Shown here piece by piece: positions 28,052 to 38,924 of a stretch of DNA of 64,000 nucleotides. The notes under the pieces are model-generated. The model searched no databases and was not told where the DNA came from. It worked only from the letters and a program-made list of their open reading frames with translations. Made by a program: the position numbers and the translations under genes. Each line of letters starts with the position of its first letter. The stretch's first letter is position 1. Source of the DNA: Chromobotia macracanthus (lineage: Eukaryota; Chordata; Actinopteri; Cypriniformes; Botiidae). Location of the stretch: the NCBI GenBank assembly GCA_036877525.1, contig JAZGTH010000121.1, positions 1,195,001 to 1,259,000 on the forward strand, in the 5' to 3' direction.

Positions 28052-28216
28052 CCCAAGCTAACAATTTTAGGTTGTAAGAATGTTTCCCTAATGTTTTTGT
28101 TAGTAACAAAATGTAAAATGTTTTTTTTTTATTGTTGGAAATGTTTAAAGCATCCAGTTTTTTAGGTGTTGTATTAATGTTATTGCTTGGTTATAAGAAC
28201 ATTATTGAAATACTTA
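28052..28216 (+). mobile_element. CCCAGCTAACA-type MITE, copy 3 (3'-truncated)
   Basis: Begins CCCAAGCTAACAATTTTAGG and continues through GTATTAATGTTATTGCTTGG TTATAAGAAC before similarity stops. The right half with CTGCAAGAA and the terminal repeat is absent. Confidence 0.82.
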
Positions 28217-28680
28217 AAATCACAGATCTCCATTTGCTCTTCACTTAATCACATTTTTTTCTAAGAAAAACAATTATATTAAAGATCCAATTTAGCAAAT
28301 TATCTTTCCTATTAGCAATGAGGCCATGTTTCTGACACACACTTATAGTTCTAAAAGGCCAAAAGTATTACAAAAGCTTAATATAAAGTTCTGCCTACTG
28401 CCTCCCTCATTGCCCCCTCCCCCAAACAAAACTGTCCATACATTTGTCTCTGCATACATTTATCACCCATCTCCAATCATCTGTGGCTCACAGTGGAGCT
28501 GTGAGCCCAGCATGTAATCGATAGACAGATACACACTCTTCATATGTTATGGTGTGGGACAATATCTGTGCACTTCCTGTGCCATTTCACAGTTCAGCCT
28601 TCCAATTAACCTGCCATGTTACCACGCCAATCACAGGGGGTGGCTTTATCGACAAACAGCATACAAAGAATAATGCTGTT
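28217..28680. other. Intergenic, nothing recognised
   Basis: A C-rich pyrimidine stretch lies near 28404-28426. No exon recognised. Confidence 0.5.
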
Positions 28681-29060
28681 AGGACCATGTAGCTCACTGC
28701 AGGGGGGCTCCTCTCCGGCTGGCGACAGGGAAGTTTGCTCCAGTCATTTATCAAGTCCAGGCTGGCCACCGAACGGCCGCCCTGTCCCTGCGGTCCGCTT
28801 GCCACACCTCGGGGGGATCGTCGCGCAATATGTGCACTTCAGCAGTGAAGAGAAAGTGCTGATATGCCCAGTGCCGCTAAGTTTGATGGATCTGTTGTTG
28901 TCATTTGTTCGCGTGCCGTCCCCCCCTCCACAAAACAAAAGGAATCATTAACTCTTTTGTGCCGCTCTGGAGTTTTATAGGTTCCAGATAATGCAGAAGG
29001 AGATGGGCTACAGATGGGGTCGGCTGACGGGGAGGTGGCAAAGGGGGGGTGCATTTGGAG
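28681..29060. other. Isolated GC/CpG-rich block
   Basis: About nine CpGs fall between 28769 and 28826, and GC stays high to about 29060. Five overlapping ORFs on both strands (up to 111 aa) are the expected by-product of high GC and show no domain. Candidate conserved regulatory element or orphan promoter. Confidence 0.4.
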
Positions 29061-32000
29061 GCAGGCCACACTAAGACTACACTCTCAACATGCATGGCTG
29101 GATCTACACAGAGAGCTGATTACAGGATGATTTAGTGACTGCTAATATTGCTTCTCTCTTCCTCACACACAAATACACATATGTATTTCTCAGCATTCAT
29201 AGATGATACCTGGTGCAGTGATTCTCAGCTGGTGTGTCAAGCAGGTCGGTTCTGGAAGGGAAAAACAATACAAATAAAAAAATGCTAGTAAACATATGAT
29301 CCTGCTAAATTACGACTGCAGGAACATCTGTTTTAAAAGAGAGGACAAAAAAGCTGTAAAAAATGTGATACAGTACATTACTATTAAAATATTATTAAAA
29401 TTAATTTCAGTGTAGTTAAAGAATATTTTGTTTACCTGTTTTGTTTACTGTATGATAATTTTAGAACTGTGTTGGGTCTGAACACTTATGGATTCTGAAC
29501 CAAAACAGTTGATAAACACCCATTTTTTTGCAGTATAGCATAGTGTTGTGCAGTGTAGTGTATAGGACAATATAGTTGTAAACCTTTTAAACAAAAAGGG
29601 TATTTGACTACAGGATTATGAATAGTAATTCTCCATTATTTGGAGCTATACAGCCGGTATTTACAGCTTTCCAATGTTGACCTATCACACTGAGCTAAAA
29701 ACAAATGAAGCTTTTAACAGTGTGATGGCTAAATGTATTCATTCTGTAAATCCTGGCATGAAGTCTAGTGGACTGCTGAGTTCTCTATAGCCATCTAATT
29801 GTGAGCACGCCTCCTTTTCTGCACTAAACATAAATGTAATTCTTCACTCCCTCTAGGAGACTGCAAGTAGATGGGAAGCACACAGCATCCAGTCTGTGTT
29901 GGGTATTCGAAAAACATGCAAAGTAATTCACAGCGGCATTCAGAATACGCAAGCTCATTAACAGATGTAATGCAGTCAAGAGTTAAAACTGTTTCTGCAG
30001 AGACTATATGGTGCGGCAGAATAAAAACAAAATTACACAAATGAGCCAGGCCTAGCAATGTGAAAAACATACAAAACATATCAATGTAAATACAATTTAT
30101 GCAAATAGAGTAAACGGACCAAAACTGCATAATCATCTACTGTACTGAGAACAGCGCTAAATAAATTATTCAAAAACAAGAAACTAATTTGGCTGTTAGG
30201 ATTAGAGGATTGATAAAAAACTATATCTGATCAAAAAAGAGCAATAATAAAAGTTTAGTCATCTTTAAGTTGTTCAAGTTAAATTATTCTTGATCATTTG
30301 TTTAGCTCAAGTGCAATAGCAGACCTTAGAAATTCTGGGATCTTTTATTGTTTCATTCCAATTATTTATTCCTCACACAAGTTTTTAAAAACAACTTATC
30401 CCGCCTCCAGGAAGGAGATAGACTCAAACGATAGATCAATCCATTCATTTTACCATGTCAAGTCGTAACAGCCCGAGACAACATACAAATTGAGATCATA
30501 GCAAAGGGCTACTACTGCAGCCAAGTGTGGACTGCTGGCTTCCAGAGGTGATTGAAAGCGTGTTTGAACGCTCAGGGCCAAACTCAAACAGCACTGTTAC
30601 ATTGACAAGGTCAATTCAGTGGAATAATTCCCTCACCTCCCTCTTCTTCATACAGCTGGGCTCCTCTGGTGGCTCTGGCCAATGGCGACTTCAGTATTGA
30701 TTATTGTTAAGAAAACTGCTACTCAAGAAATACAATCATAAAGACAAATGATATCACGCTCAATGTCGAGCACAAAGACTTTGGGGAAAACTACGTCCAA
30801 GTAACATTTACGCAGCAAGACTACTCAGATAACACAAGATCAGTGTAAAATATAAAATTGTGCAAATTGTATGTGCGTCTCCTGTATGCCAGGCTGTAGA
30901 AGCAGGCTAAAATTGCATAGGTGTTAGCTTATCACATCCAATCAGCCAAACATGACTCTGCTCTTGTTTGTGAATTTCCATTTTCAAACCAAACCTGCAC
31001 TATAAAAATCCTCACTCATCCATAAACCTAATCTTTCCTCTCCTTATTGCATTTTAATGAAACAGTGGTGTTTCTAAGCCTTTAATTCTTTTCATTTGTT
31101 ATGTTTGGACAACTCATTAGCTGTAATTTGTTATCATTAGCCAGAAGTTTTAAGCCCTTCTCGCCCCAGAAAAGTAATGTAGACTCTCTTACTTTGCTAG
31201 AGAAACAGATTCTCTATGCAGGTTGTTTGCTCTAATAAAAAGCATGTGTATGAAGCATATGTAATATTGTATATATACAACATATACTTTTCAACTTCAA
31301 AAGCCAAAGTTCACCCAAAATGATCACCTTGAGAGGCTTGGATCACAACAGAGGTCAGCTTTTTCTGAATGAACAATTTTCCATCCACAGCTCCAGTGTG
31401 GAGCTGATTCATTGTGTCCGACAAGAGATGTGATTGATAGTTTCCTTAATCTATTCCCGGCAGCAATCGAGCCCTTGTGTGTAACCTTGCATAAAAATGC
31501 AAATGAACACAAGAGAAACGGCATAAAATACAGTGAGCCCCCCAACGCAAAGATCTTAAGGTGGAGGGTGTGCACTTCATAAATACTTCTTTAAAACTCA
31601 AAAGCTAAACTTGTGCTAGGCCAAGAAATGGTTAACCTTTGCAAATCTGACCCAAGTCAAGCCTGGGCAATGAAAACTACTGGATTACAGAACAAAGCTA
31701 TTTACCAAGTGTGCCATGTAAACTGATGTAAGTGTGAGCTTCCCCTCTAAATAAAATGCAAACATGGCAGTAGTCAAACTATCCTGTCAACTGATCTGAT
31801 CTGATCTTAAAAACAGCTTGTTAAGAAAAAGTCATTTTATATTTACATCATATTACTGACAAAAATCTCAGGAGTATCACAATGCATACACTGGTTTTAA
31901 AAACGACTATGTGAAAGTGTGAACATATTTAGCATATTTCTCAAAGTTTATATGATTGAGCATTGAGGCATTTGCTCATTAGGATTTTCTCCCCTTATTG

Positions 32001-32639
32001 CATAAATAAAGTTGATTAATTAGCGATTCAAAATTACGGAGGATGATCGATGCAGAATACATCACTGTCACTGCAGTCGCTGAGTTTTTCATTTACGACG
32101 CTAATTACTTCACAACATTTTCAGCAAGAAAATGGAAAGGCGCTCGGTTTAGGCTTGGGTTTAGCGATCAGATCTGAAGATCAGATTTCCTTGCAAGTAC
32201 TTTGAGCTGTAAACTATACTGCTATCCGATCACATAGTCTCTTAACAGGCAGCACAAGACAAACAAGCCGTTCCCTTCGGTTTAATAAATCACATGCGTT
32301 GGAAACGCCAGCAAAGGCGATGGCGCAACGCAAAGTTTCATTTTCAGCCTGTGTTTGATTCGTATGGGATAGAAATAGGAAATGCATGCACACAGACTCA
32401 TTTTTCTTTCATCCTGAAATGGTTTTAAATGCCATCTGGGCTCCATTAACAGCTCGCTTGGGAACGGTAATAAAAGACGGCGATCACTCATAAGCAATTT
32501 ACTTTCTGAATGTTTGTGCTCGCAGGAGACAGCATGTCGAGAAGTTTGCAAACTAACGAGTTTACCAGGAGACATTAAACAATGATCACTGTAATAGCGG
32601 AAGATCATTTACTCACTTCGTGTTGACTTGTAGCAGCTT
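29061..32639. other. Intergenic; no gene recognised
   Basis: No TE of the identified families and no exon. Repeat-free segments at 30600-30720 (CCAATGGCG, TTGATTATTGTT) and 31980-32130 look enhancer-like but cannot be judged without comparison to other fish. Confidence 0.5.
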
Positions 32640-32770
32640 TAACTTCAGTGTTGTTGATGCTCCGCCTGCAACATGTATGCGAACGTGTGCCACCGCCACG
32701 CCACGCCACTAAGACGCGCAGCTTGTGCATCTTTAAAGCAAGAGTCTATCTATATAAACATGCATTTTAC
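32640..32770. other. Small CpG-rich block with a TATA-like word
   Basis: About eight CpGs occur in 32650-32720 (for example CCACCGCCACGCCACGCC), followed by TATATAAAC near 32750. It could be a weak promoter or a conserved element; no ORF of interest follows. Confidence 0.3.
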
Positions 32771-35009
32771 ATTATTGGTTAAAATGACTTATTAGGGTAA
32801 AAACAACTCACTGAAAAAATGTGACCACAACTATTAACGATTTACTGAATGGAAACAATGGCAACAACAAGGTTACCGTGGTAATTCAAGGGTTGAGTGC
32901 CTTCAGGGATCTCCAAGCTACTTTGACTGGCAAACCTGTTGCTCAGACTTTTTACTCATATGAATATGAACACTTGGTGACACTCCGAATGAGTCCTTTT
33001 TATGTACATCAATAACTACTGTAAGTGTTCTTTAACTTTAGGAAAATATGGGCTAAGGGAAAAGTTTGAACTGACCCATAGAAAACTTTCAAAAGATTTA
33101 TATTGATTTCATATAAACGTTATCTTATAAAGCCTTCAGCTCAAAATGTGTGTGTAACATGAAGATGTGCGGGAAGAAGTGTGTGTGTGTTATGGTGCTC
33201 CCGTTGGGTTGTGGTGGAGGTAAAGTGGTCTGTGGCAGCTCACTGTGACCAGTTCCTAGTGGTCAGTGGTCCAAATCCAAGAGACAAGATTGAATTTATT
33301 ACTACTGGCCTAAAGGTAACAAATACATGCAATATAAAGAGGGAGATGGCACTATTATTCCTAGATGGATTTTGAGCCCTATCTTAAAAAGGCAATCAAA
33401 TGGAATAGATTGATACTGTGAGCAATATCATTATATCTTCATATTTTAAGTCAAAGACAAAGTAGAATACGACTGGGTGCACTTTAATTCTGTGGAATAA
33501 AAGTAGTCTGACGTAAAGACCGAATGGCCATGAGCAGTTTAATGTATTACAGGCACGTTGGGGTGGTACATTATACCTTTATTATTAGTGGTATAGGTTG
33601 ATCAGGGTATGCGCATTGATTTCTGGACCATGTTTGAATATGCTTCACCTATTTGATGTCCTGTGTGTGCATGTAAAAATATCTTTATCAGCCAAGACAG
33701 TCGATAGGGAAGTTGGGATGCCACAGAGGGCAGAAGAGAGGTTACATGAGGTCATGTAGAACGACTTTTTGTGACAGTGTCCTCAGATCCCCCTCCTCTG
33801 TAGACACAGCCACGCTAAACAATAGCCAGCTAGGAAATTAAACACAAACACAGTCCCCGTGGCAACTCCAGTGTCACCACAGCAGATCCTCTCATCACCA
33901 CGGATACTGCAATATCAAAAGAGCTGCAGTGCAGTTAAAAGATGATCTCACACTCAGACATCAACAAAGGCTTGTTATACAGTTGCAATCTTAACATATT
34001 AAATGTGTAAGATGGTTTTGAAAAGCTATAATTTAATAACGCTGATAAATGAATACACAAAACAGTTCTTGGCAACATTTTTTAATGGTCTGAGAAAAGA
34101 TCGACAGAGCAGGGTTTAAATTTAGCTTATCAAAAAATGAATGAATAAATAAATGCGCAATGACACAAAATGAAATTTAAATAAATAAATGCAGTTTTTT
34201 TTATTTATAGGTGTTAATAGATTTATAATGTTCATTGTCTATGGCCCAAAGGCATGAATCAGTGACATTTCAAATAACTGTTGTTCCAAGAGTAATCTCC
34301 AAGGGAAAATGGTGCCAAAGCAGAGAGAAGATTTAAGTAAATGACTGTGTCAGCCTCTATTTATTTGTGACATGACTGCCAGAGGCAGAGCCCGAGGGTA
34401 ACCATTAGGACTTGGACCATAAAGGAGTCAAATGCAGAGCTATTGCTGAAAAGTTAGTATGTAATACAGCAACTTATCAGCAAAGTGTTCCCTGTGGAGA
34501 AATAGAGAGAAGGAGGGAGAGGAGGAGGAAGGCATTATGGGAAATGAATGCCATGCACTTGCACCCTAGGCCAAATGCATCCACTCCATTAGGGTTATTA
34601 TCCAAAGCCAAAAGGATCATATAAAATAGTTGGTCAGTGTCACAATGTAACAGATAATCCCAATCTTACTAGGTTATAATCTATAACTTATTTGAGGCCA
34701 CCTCTATTTATACCCTGGAGCTCATGCTGGCCCTGAGAGGAGACATAACACAATTTATCACTGCAATTTAATTAAAACCATTGCACTTACGATAATTACA
34801 TTTATTTACAAGTGCACGCATACCACACCATTTCCCTCTGAAAATAATTTTCATTCTGTATATTTATACATATTAAAATATGGTGTATTTTACCAAGACA
34901 CCATAGGGAGATGTAAGTGAAGATGAAAAGCAAGACTGAATTAATTAAATGACACTAATGTAACACAGAACAGAGGATGTGGGGTCGGAACAGTTTGTAA
35001 GGTCTGCTA
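32771..35009. other. Intergenic, nothing recognised
   Basis: AT-rich. Short frames only; no TE family copy seen. Confidence 0.5.
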
Positions 35010-35345
35010 GACAACTGGCGCAAGTCCCCGCGGGGAGGAGATTATGATGGGTTCTGTGTCAGTCAAACGGGGAACACAATAACTTCTCTAAACAGAGAAG
35101 AATGCAGCCTGAGGCACAGCACAGCCTCTGCCACGGCCTTTTCCTAAGAGGGGACCGCAGCAACCCTGGCCCTCACAAAGAATGCCTGTAATGGGCAGGT
35201 TGGCTGGGGGTGATGCCGGGCCCGGGTTCTGCTCTGCAGTAGGCCGGCTGCTATTGTCGGCGAGTCTCAAAGATGCGGTGAGGAGGCCGGGGGAGTTTGG
35301 AGAGGAAGGGGGGAACGGGGCATCGGGGGAAGGGAGATGTTTTGA
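35010..35345. other. Isolated GC/CpG-rich block (hosts the longest frame of the window)
   Basis: CpG-bearing GC-rich DNA (CCGCGGGG near 35027; GCCGGGCCCGGG near 35215; further CpGs to 35325). The longest frame of the window, 193 aa on the minus strand (35088-35669), crosses it, with an 85-aa frame on the plus strand. The 193-aa frame is Ser/Pro/Leu-rich and lacks domains, so I treat it as compositional rather than coding. Confidence 0.4.
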
Positions 35346-36185
35346 GGACCTTGTGAAAGCCTTGTGCCATTGTCTGGGTATTACAATTGCACTTTTTCTA
35401 ATCCTTTGTGCTCTCCTGTTGACAGTGGATATTAAGTAAGCAGTCGGACATGGAAAGGATATGACTCCCTCTTCTGTCCTTTCCCTCTGAGGCCGACAGG
35501 GGAAGAGGGCCACAGGTTTACTCACTGCCCGATAAAGTGAGGATCCAAAAAAGGCATTAGAAGAGATTATGCTAAAAAAGAATAGGGTGGAAAGGGTGGA
35601 GCACAGACCCAAACAAAGACTGAAGAGGGTTGCATGTAAATGAGAGAGCGAGAGAGATACTACAAACAAAACAAGAGAAAGAAAAAGACTTTTTGCATCA
35701 TGGCAGACACTTTCTCTGGTTCCTCAAACAGATGCTGAGGCAGATGGCAGCGAATTAACAGAAAATGAGCGAAGAAGAAACGAGAAGGCTCATGACTGGT
35801 CCAGGGAGGCAAAACATTAAAAAATAAAGATTAAAGTGTGTGTGAGTATTTGCGTGTGTGCACTTCAGAGAGGAAGTCAGTGAATACAGTAGGTGATCGT
35901 GCCCATATTTGTGTGTGTGTGAGCAGAGCAGGAGGCAGGCTTGTCCTGTTAAAACAGTAGCTCAGCTGGGGAAGTAAAGAGAATGGGTGGAGGAGCAGTG
36001 CTCAGAGCTACACTGTGCAATAATAATCAGAGGCATGAAATTACAAGGGTGATATTTGTGGGACCCCAGGGTGTGGTGTGCAGACTCTCCTGGAGCTCAC
36101 CTGGGTCTCCCATCACATAACCTATTTGGGCCCACCATCATTAATAATCAGAACAGCAATATATCCACACCACATACTGTATTAT
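35346..36185. other. Intergenic, nothing recognised
   Basis: Contains short GT-rich and GA-rich patches (near 35645-35660, 35836-35860 and 35910-35922) only. Confidence 0.5.
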
Positions 36186-36285
36186 CCCAGCTAACAAGGA
36201 ACGTTCTCAGAACATTGGCTAATGTCCTCTAAAAGTTCTCTTCAAGTTATTAAAAACATTCTTGTAGTACATTTAATTTCTAACA

Positions 36286-36301
36286 ATATATATATATATA
36301 G

Positions 36302-36333
<32 letters not shown>
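36286..36333. repeat. (TA)n microsatellite inside MITE copy 4
   Basis: TA dinucleotides interrupted once by GCC at 36301-36303. Confidence 0.93.
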
Positions 36334-36336
<3 letters not shown>

Positions 36337-36395
36337 CCTATATCAAAACATTATTCTTGGTAGTGGTACGTTTACAGAATTAAAAAAAATGTTTA

Positions 36396-36454
36396 TAACT
36401 TCACCTTAAAAGTTGCTTTGGATAAAACGGTCAGCTAAATGCCTAAATGTAAAT
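36396..36454 (+). repeat. SINE 3'-tail fragment nested in MITE copy 4
   Basis: AGTTGCTTTGGATAAAACGG and CAGCTAAATGCCTAAATGTA match the SINE tail. MITE sequence resumes immediately with AACCAAGCAAT, so the fragment is inserted within the MITE. Confidence 0.8.
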
Positions 36455-36655
36455 AACCAAGCAATATCATTATCACAACATCAAAAACCTGGACCTTTTT
36501 AACATTCTTAGAACATTCAAAATAATGTTTTTACCTTTTATGTTGCTTAATGGAAACGTTAGGGAAACGTTCTTACGATCTCATAAATTGTTAGCTGGGC
36601 AGCAGAAGCCAGAATTCTGCAAGTTGAAGGAGCATTTTTGCCCATTGCAGCTTGC

Positions 36656-36790
36656 TGTTCCTGTAGCTCAGTTTGTATAGTACTGCATTAGCAGTACAAA
36701 GGTCATAGGTTCAAATCTCTAAGAACACACATACTGAAAAAAATGTGTTTTGAATGTGCTGCAAGCTGCATTGTATAAAGTGTCTGATAT
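36656..36790 (+). repeat. tRNA-derived SINE, copy 4
   Basis: TGTTCCTGTAGCTCAGTTTG (A box), ATAGGTTCAAATCTC (B box) and a decayed tail with TGTATAAAGTGTCTGATAT. Plus orientation. Confidence 0.82.
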
Positions 36791-36981
36791 TTATTTTTTA
36801 ATCAACATTTATATGGCATGGACCAACAGAACCAGCAGTGAAGCATGAAAATCAATCATCAACTAGCTCAGTTAAACTGTTTATAGCAGAGGGTAGCGCC
36901 CGGTCCTGTTCCAGTATGTTTTAACTCTGAAAGATGAAAACAGATGAAAGGTGATGAGAGAAAGAACAAACCTGCCTTTAG

Positions 36982-37103
36982 TGTTCCTGTAGCTCAGCTG
37001 TCGGTTCGATTCTCAGGGAACACACTTACTGATCAAATATATAGCTGAAATGCACTGTAAGTTGCTTTGGATAAAATCATTTGCCAAATGCATAAATATA
37101 AAT
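36982..37103 (+). repeat. tRNA-derived SINE, copy 5, with deleted tRNA middle
   Basis: TGTTCCTGTAGCTCAGCTG runs straight into TCGGTTCGATTCTCAGGG, missing about 35 nt between the A and B boxes. The tail GTTGCTTTGGATAAAATCA and CCAAATGCATAAATATAAA is complete. Confidence 0.85.
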
Positions 37104-37617
37104 TATACTTACAAAATGTAAAAAATTCCTACACAACCTGCTTTAAAACAGAAGCACTTAGATTTCAGCACTGAAAACATTCAGATGAAAATGACCTTCA
37201 GTTAATGGTTCCTTTCATAAATGGGATCTCTGAGAGGACTTCATCTTCCCAGTGAAAGTAAAAGATCAGGGTGTTATCAGTGTAAAACTGATAATAACAG
37301 ACACTGAGTGCTCTCCTTCTGCTCAAAACAGCCACATATTTCCACTCCTAAAAGACCTAATGACAGCAGGAAAGAGGCACTGTCGGCTCTGCTCTGACAA
37401 TGTGCTGAGTGGACATAATCAGCTATTGGCCACATACACCTTGTCTTCTGTAGTTTATAGGAGAGGCGTGCCTCTAGAGTCCTGCTGTTCCACATTCAAC
37501 AGGCTCAGTGGCATTGTGAGGAAACAGAGTGATGCATTGAATTTTGAGACGAATTTTGAATTAGTACAGTGAATTCTTATGTATTTGTAAGGATTGTACA
37601 CATTTTGCTGCTGGCTC
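37104..37617. other. Intergenic, nothing recognised
   Basis: A 106-aa frame (37252-37572, +) overlaps a 72-aa frame on the other strand; neither has a recognisable domain. Confidence 0.5.
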
Positions 37618-38005
37618 GGCTAACAGTAGTTTCCTAACATTTCCATTAAGTAACAAAAATATAATTTTGAAAGTCCTAAGAATGTTCAAAACGTCCATTT
37701 TTTTGTATTTGTCCATTTTGTAGATGTTGTATTAGCGTTATGGCTTGATTATAGGCACATTATTTAATGTTTTTTTAATTCTGTTAATTCTAACATTATA
37801 TATTATATATACAAATAACATTAAAATTATATAACATTAAAAAATATATAACATTATATATACATTAAAACATATATACATGTATAATATTAAAATAACA
37901 TTTTAAAAGTTCTAGTAACATTACTGCAAGAAGGCTTTTGATAACTTTGAGAGAATTTTTCGACAATGTAAGCCAACATTTTGTGAATGTTCCCTGTTAG
38001 CTGGG
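37618..38005 (+). mobile_element. CCCAGCTAACA-type MITE, copy 5
   Basis: GGCTAACAGTAGTTTCCTAAC begins the copy and TTCCCTGTTAGCTGGG ends it. The middle is enlarged by TATA-rich sequence (37790-37890) at the family's usual TATA core. Confidence 0.87.
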
Positions 38006-38611
38006 GGCCATTTTGAGTTTCTAAAGGTAAGTTAAATGTTTTAATACAAGCCTTTGATGTTATAGCTCCATGCAGATGACATGAGGTATGATATAGCCAC
38101 ATTTTGCATTAAAACAGACTAAAACCATACCATTTTGCCCCTGATGTTTTAGGCCCCTCAACAATGACTCCCTCCAGTTTGGAAATACAAGCAGGCTCAT
38201 TGGAGACCTGCAGATTAAGTGCATATTATAGCAGCCATCTTATCAGACCCACAATGCTTTCCTGGAGGCCGTCGATTTTCCCGGGATTATTGCCAGTTGG
38301 GCACTTTCTCTGTGAATGTGCTGTCATCTCAGGGATCTGAATGAGTTCTCAACCCGTTCTCATAATCACTTCACGAGCACATTTCCCCCTGAGTGCCTGA
38401 GTGTCACCACCCCATTCTGCTGATGGAGGCATCTTTCATAGAGACACAGCATGGCACACCAAGGGGAGAGATGCTAAATGAAGGGCAACAGACTACAGAC
38501 ATTGCAGAGCATGACCTGCCAGGCTTCGGGTTCACATCCATGTGTGTATACTGTACAGGTGAGGCTGAGGGACAGATAATGTAACACTGATATTAACAAA
38601 GCAGTCAGTTA
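38006..38611. other. Intergenic, nothing recognised
   Basis: No exon recognised. It lies between two MITE copies. Confidence 0.5.
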
Positions 38612-38924
38612 CCCAGCTAACAATTTTAAGTTGTAAGAATGTTTCCCTAACATTTCCATTAAGTAATAAAAACAATTAAAAAAATATTTTTAAAGTTTTA
38701 GGAATTCCAGTCCAGTTTTTTAGATTGTAGTAACTTTACTGTTTGGTTATAAGAATAACATTATTCAAACTTAATTCTGTAACGTTTTTAAAACATTTCA
38801 CTAACAGCTTAAAAATAACATTTTTGATATGATATATAATGTTAAAAAGTTCTACTAACATTACTGCAAGAACGTTTTAACTTTGAGAGAACATTAGCCA
38901 ATGTTCTGTTTCCTGTTAGCTGGG
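38612..38924 (+). mobile_element. CCCAGCTAACA-type MITE, copy 6 (best-preserved)
   Basis: A 313-bp copy with both ends intact: CCCAGCTAACA at the left and TGTTAGCTGGG (partly CCTGTTAGCTGGG) at the right. It has a short TATGATATATAATG core and no expansion, making it a good reference for the family. Confidence 0.92.

Larger units (their letters stand above)
36186..36599 (-). mobile_element. CCCAGCTAACA-type MITE, copy 4 (inverted; carries a SINE tail and a TA expansion)
   Basis: Complete ends CCCAGCTAACA at the left and TGTTAGCTGGG at the right form the family's inverted repeat. Inside, an expanded (TA)n tract (36286-36333) and a SINE-tail fragment (36396-36454) lengthen it to 414 bp. The flanks ATTAT and CAGCA do not show an obvious target duplication. 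Confidence 0.9.

Noticed and set aside
35088..35669. 193-aa minus-strand ORF, the longest in the window
   Set aside because: Low-complexity Ser/Pro/Leu-rich sequence over a GC-rich block, with no domain, no splice context and a competing frame on the other strand.
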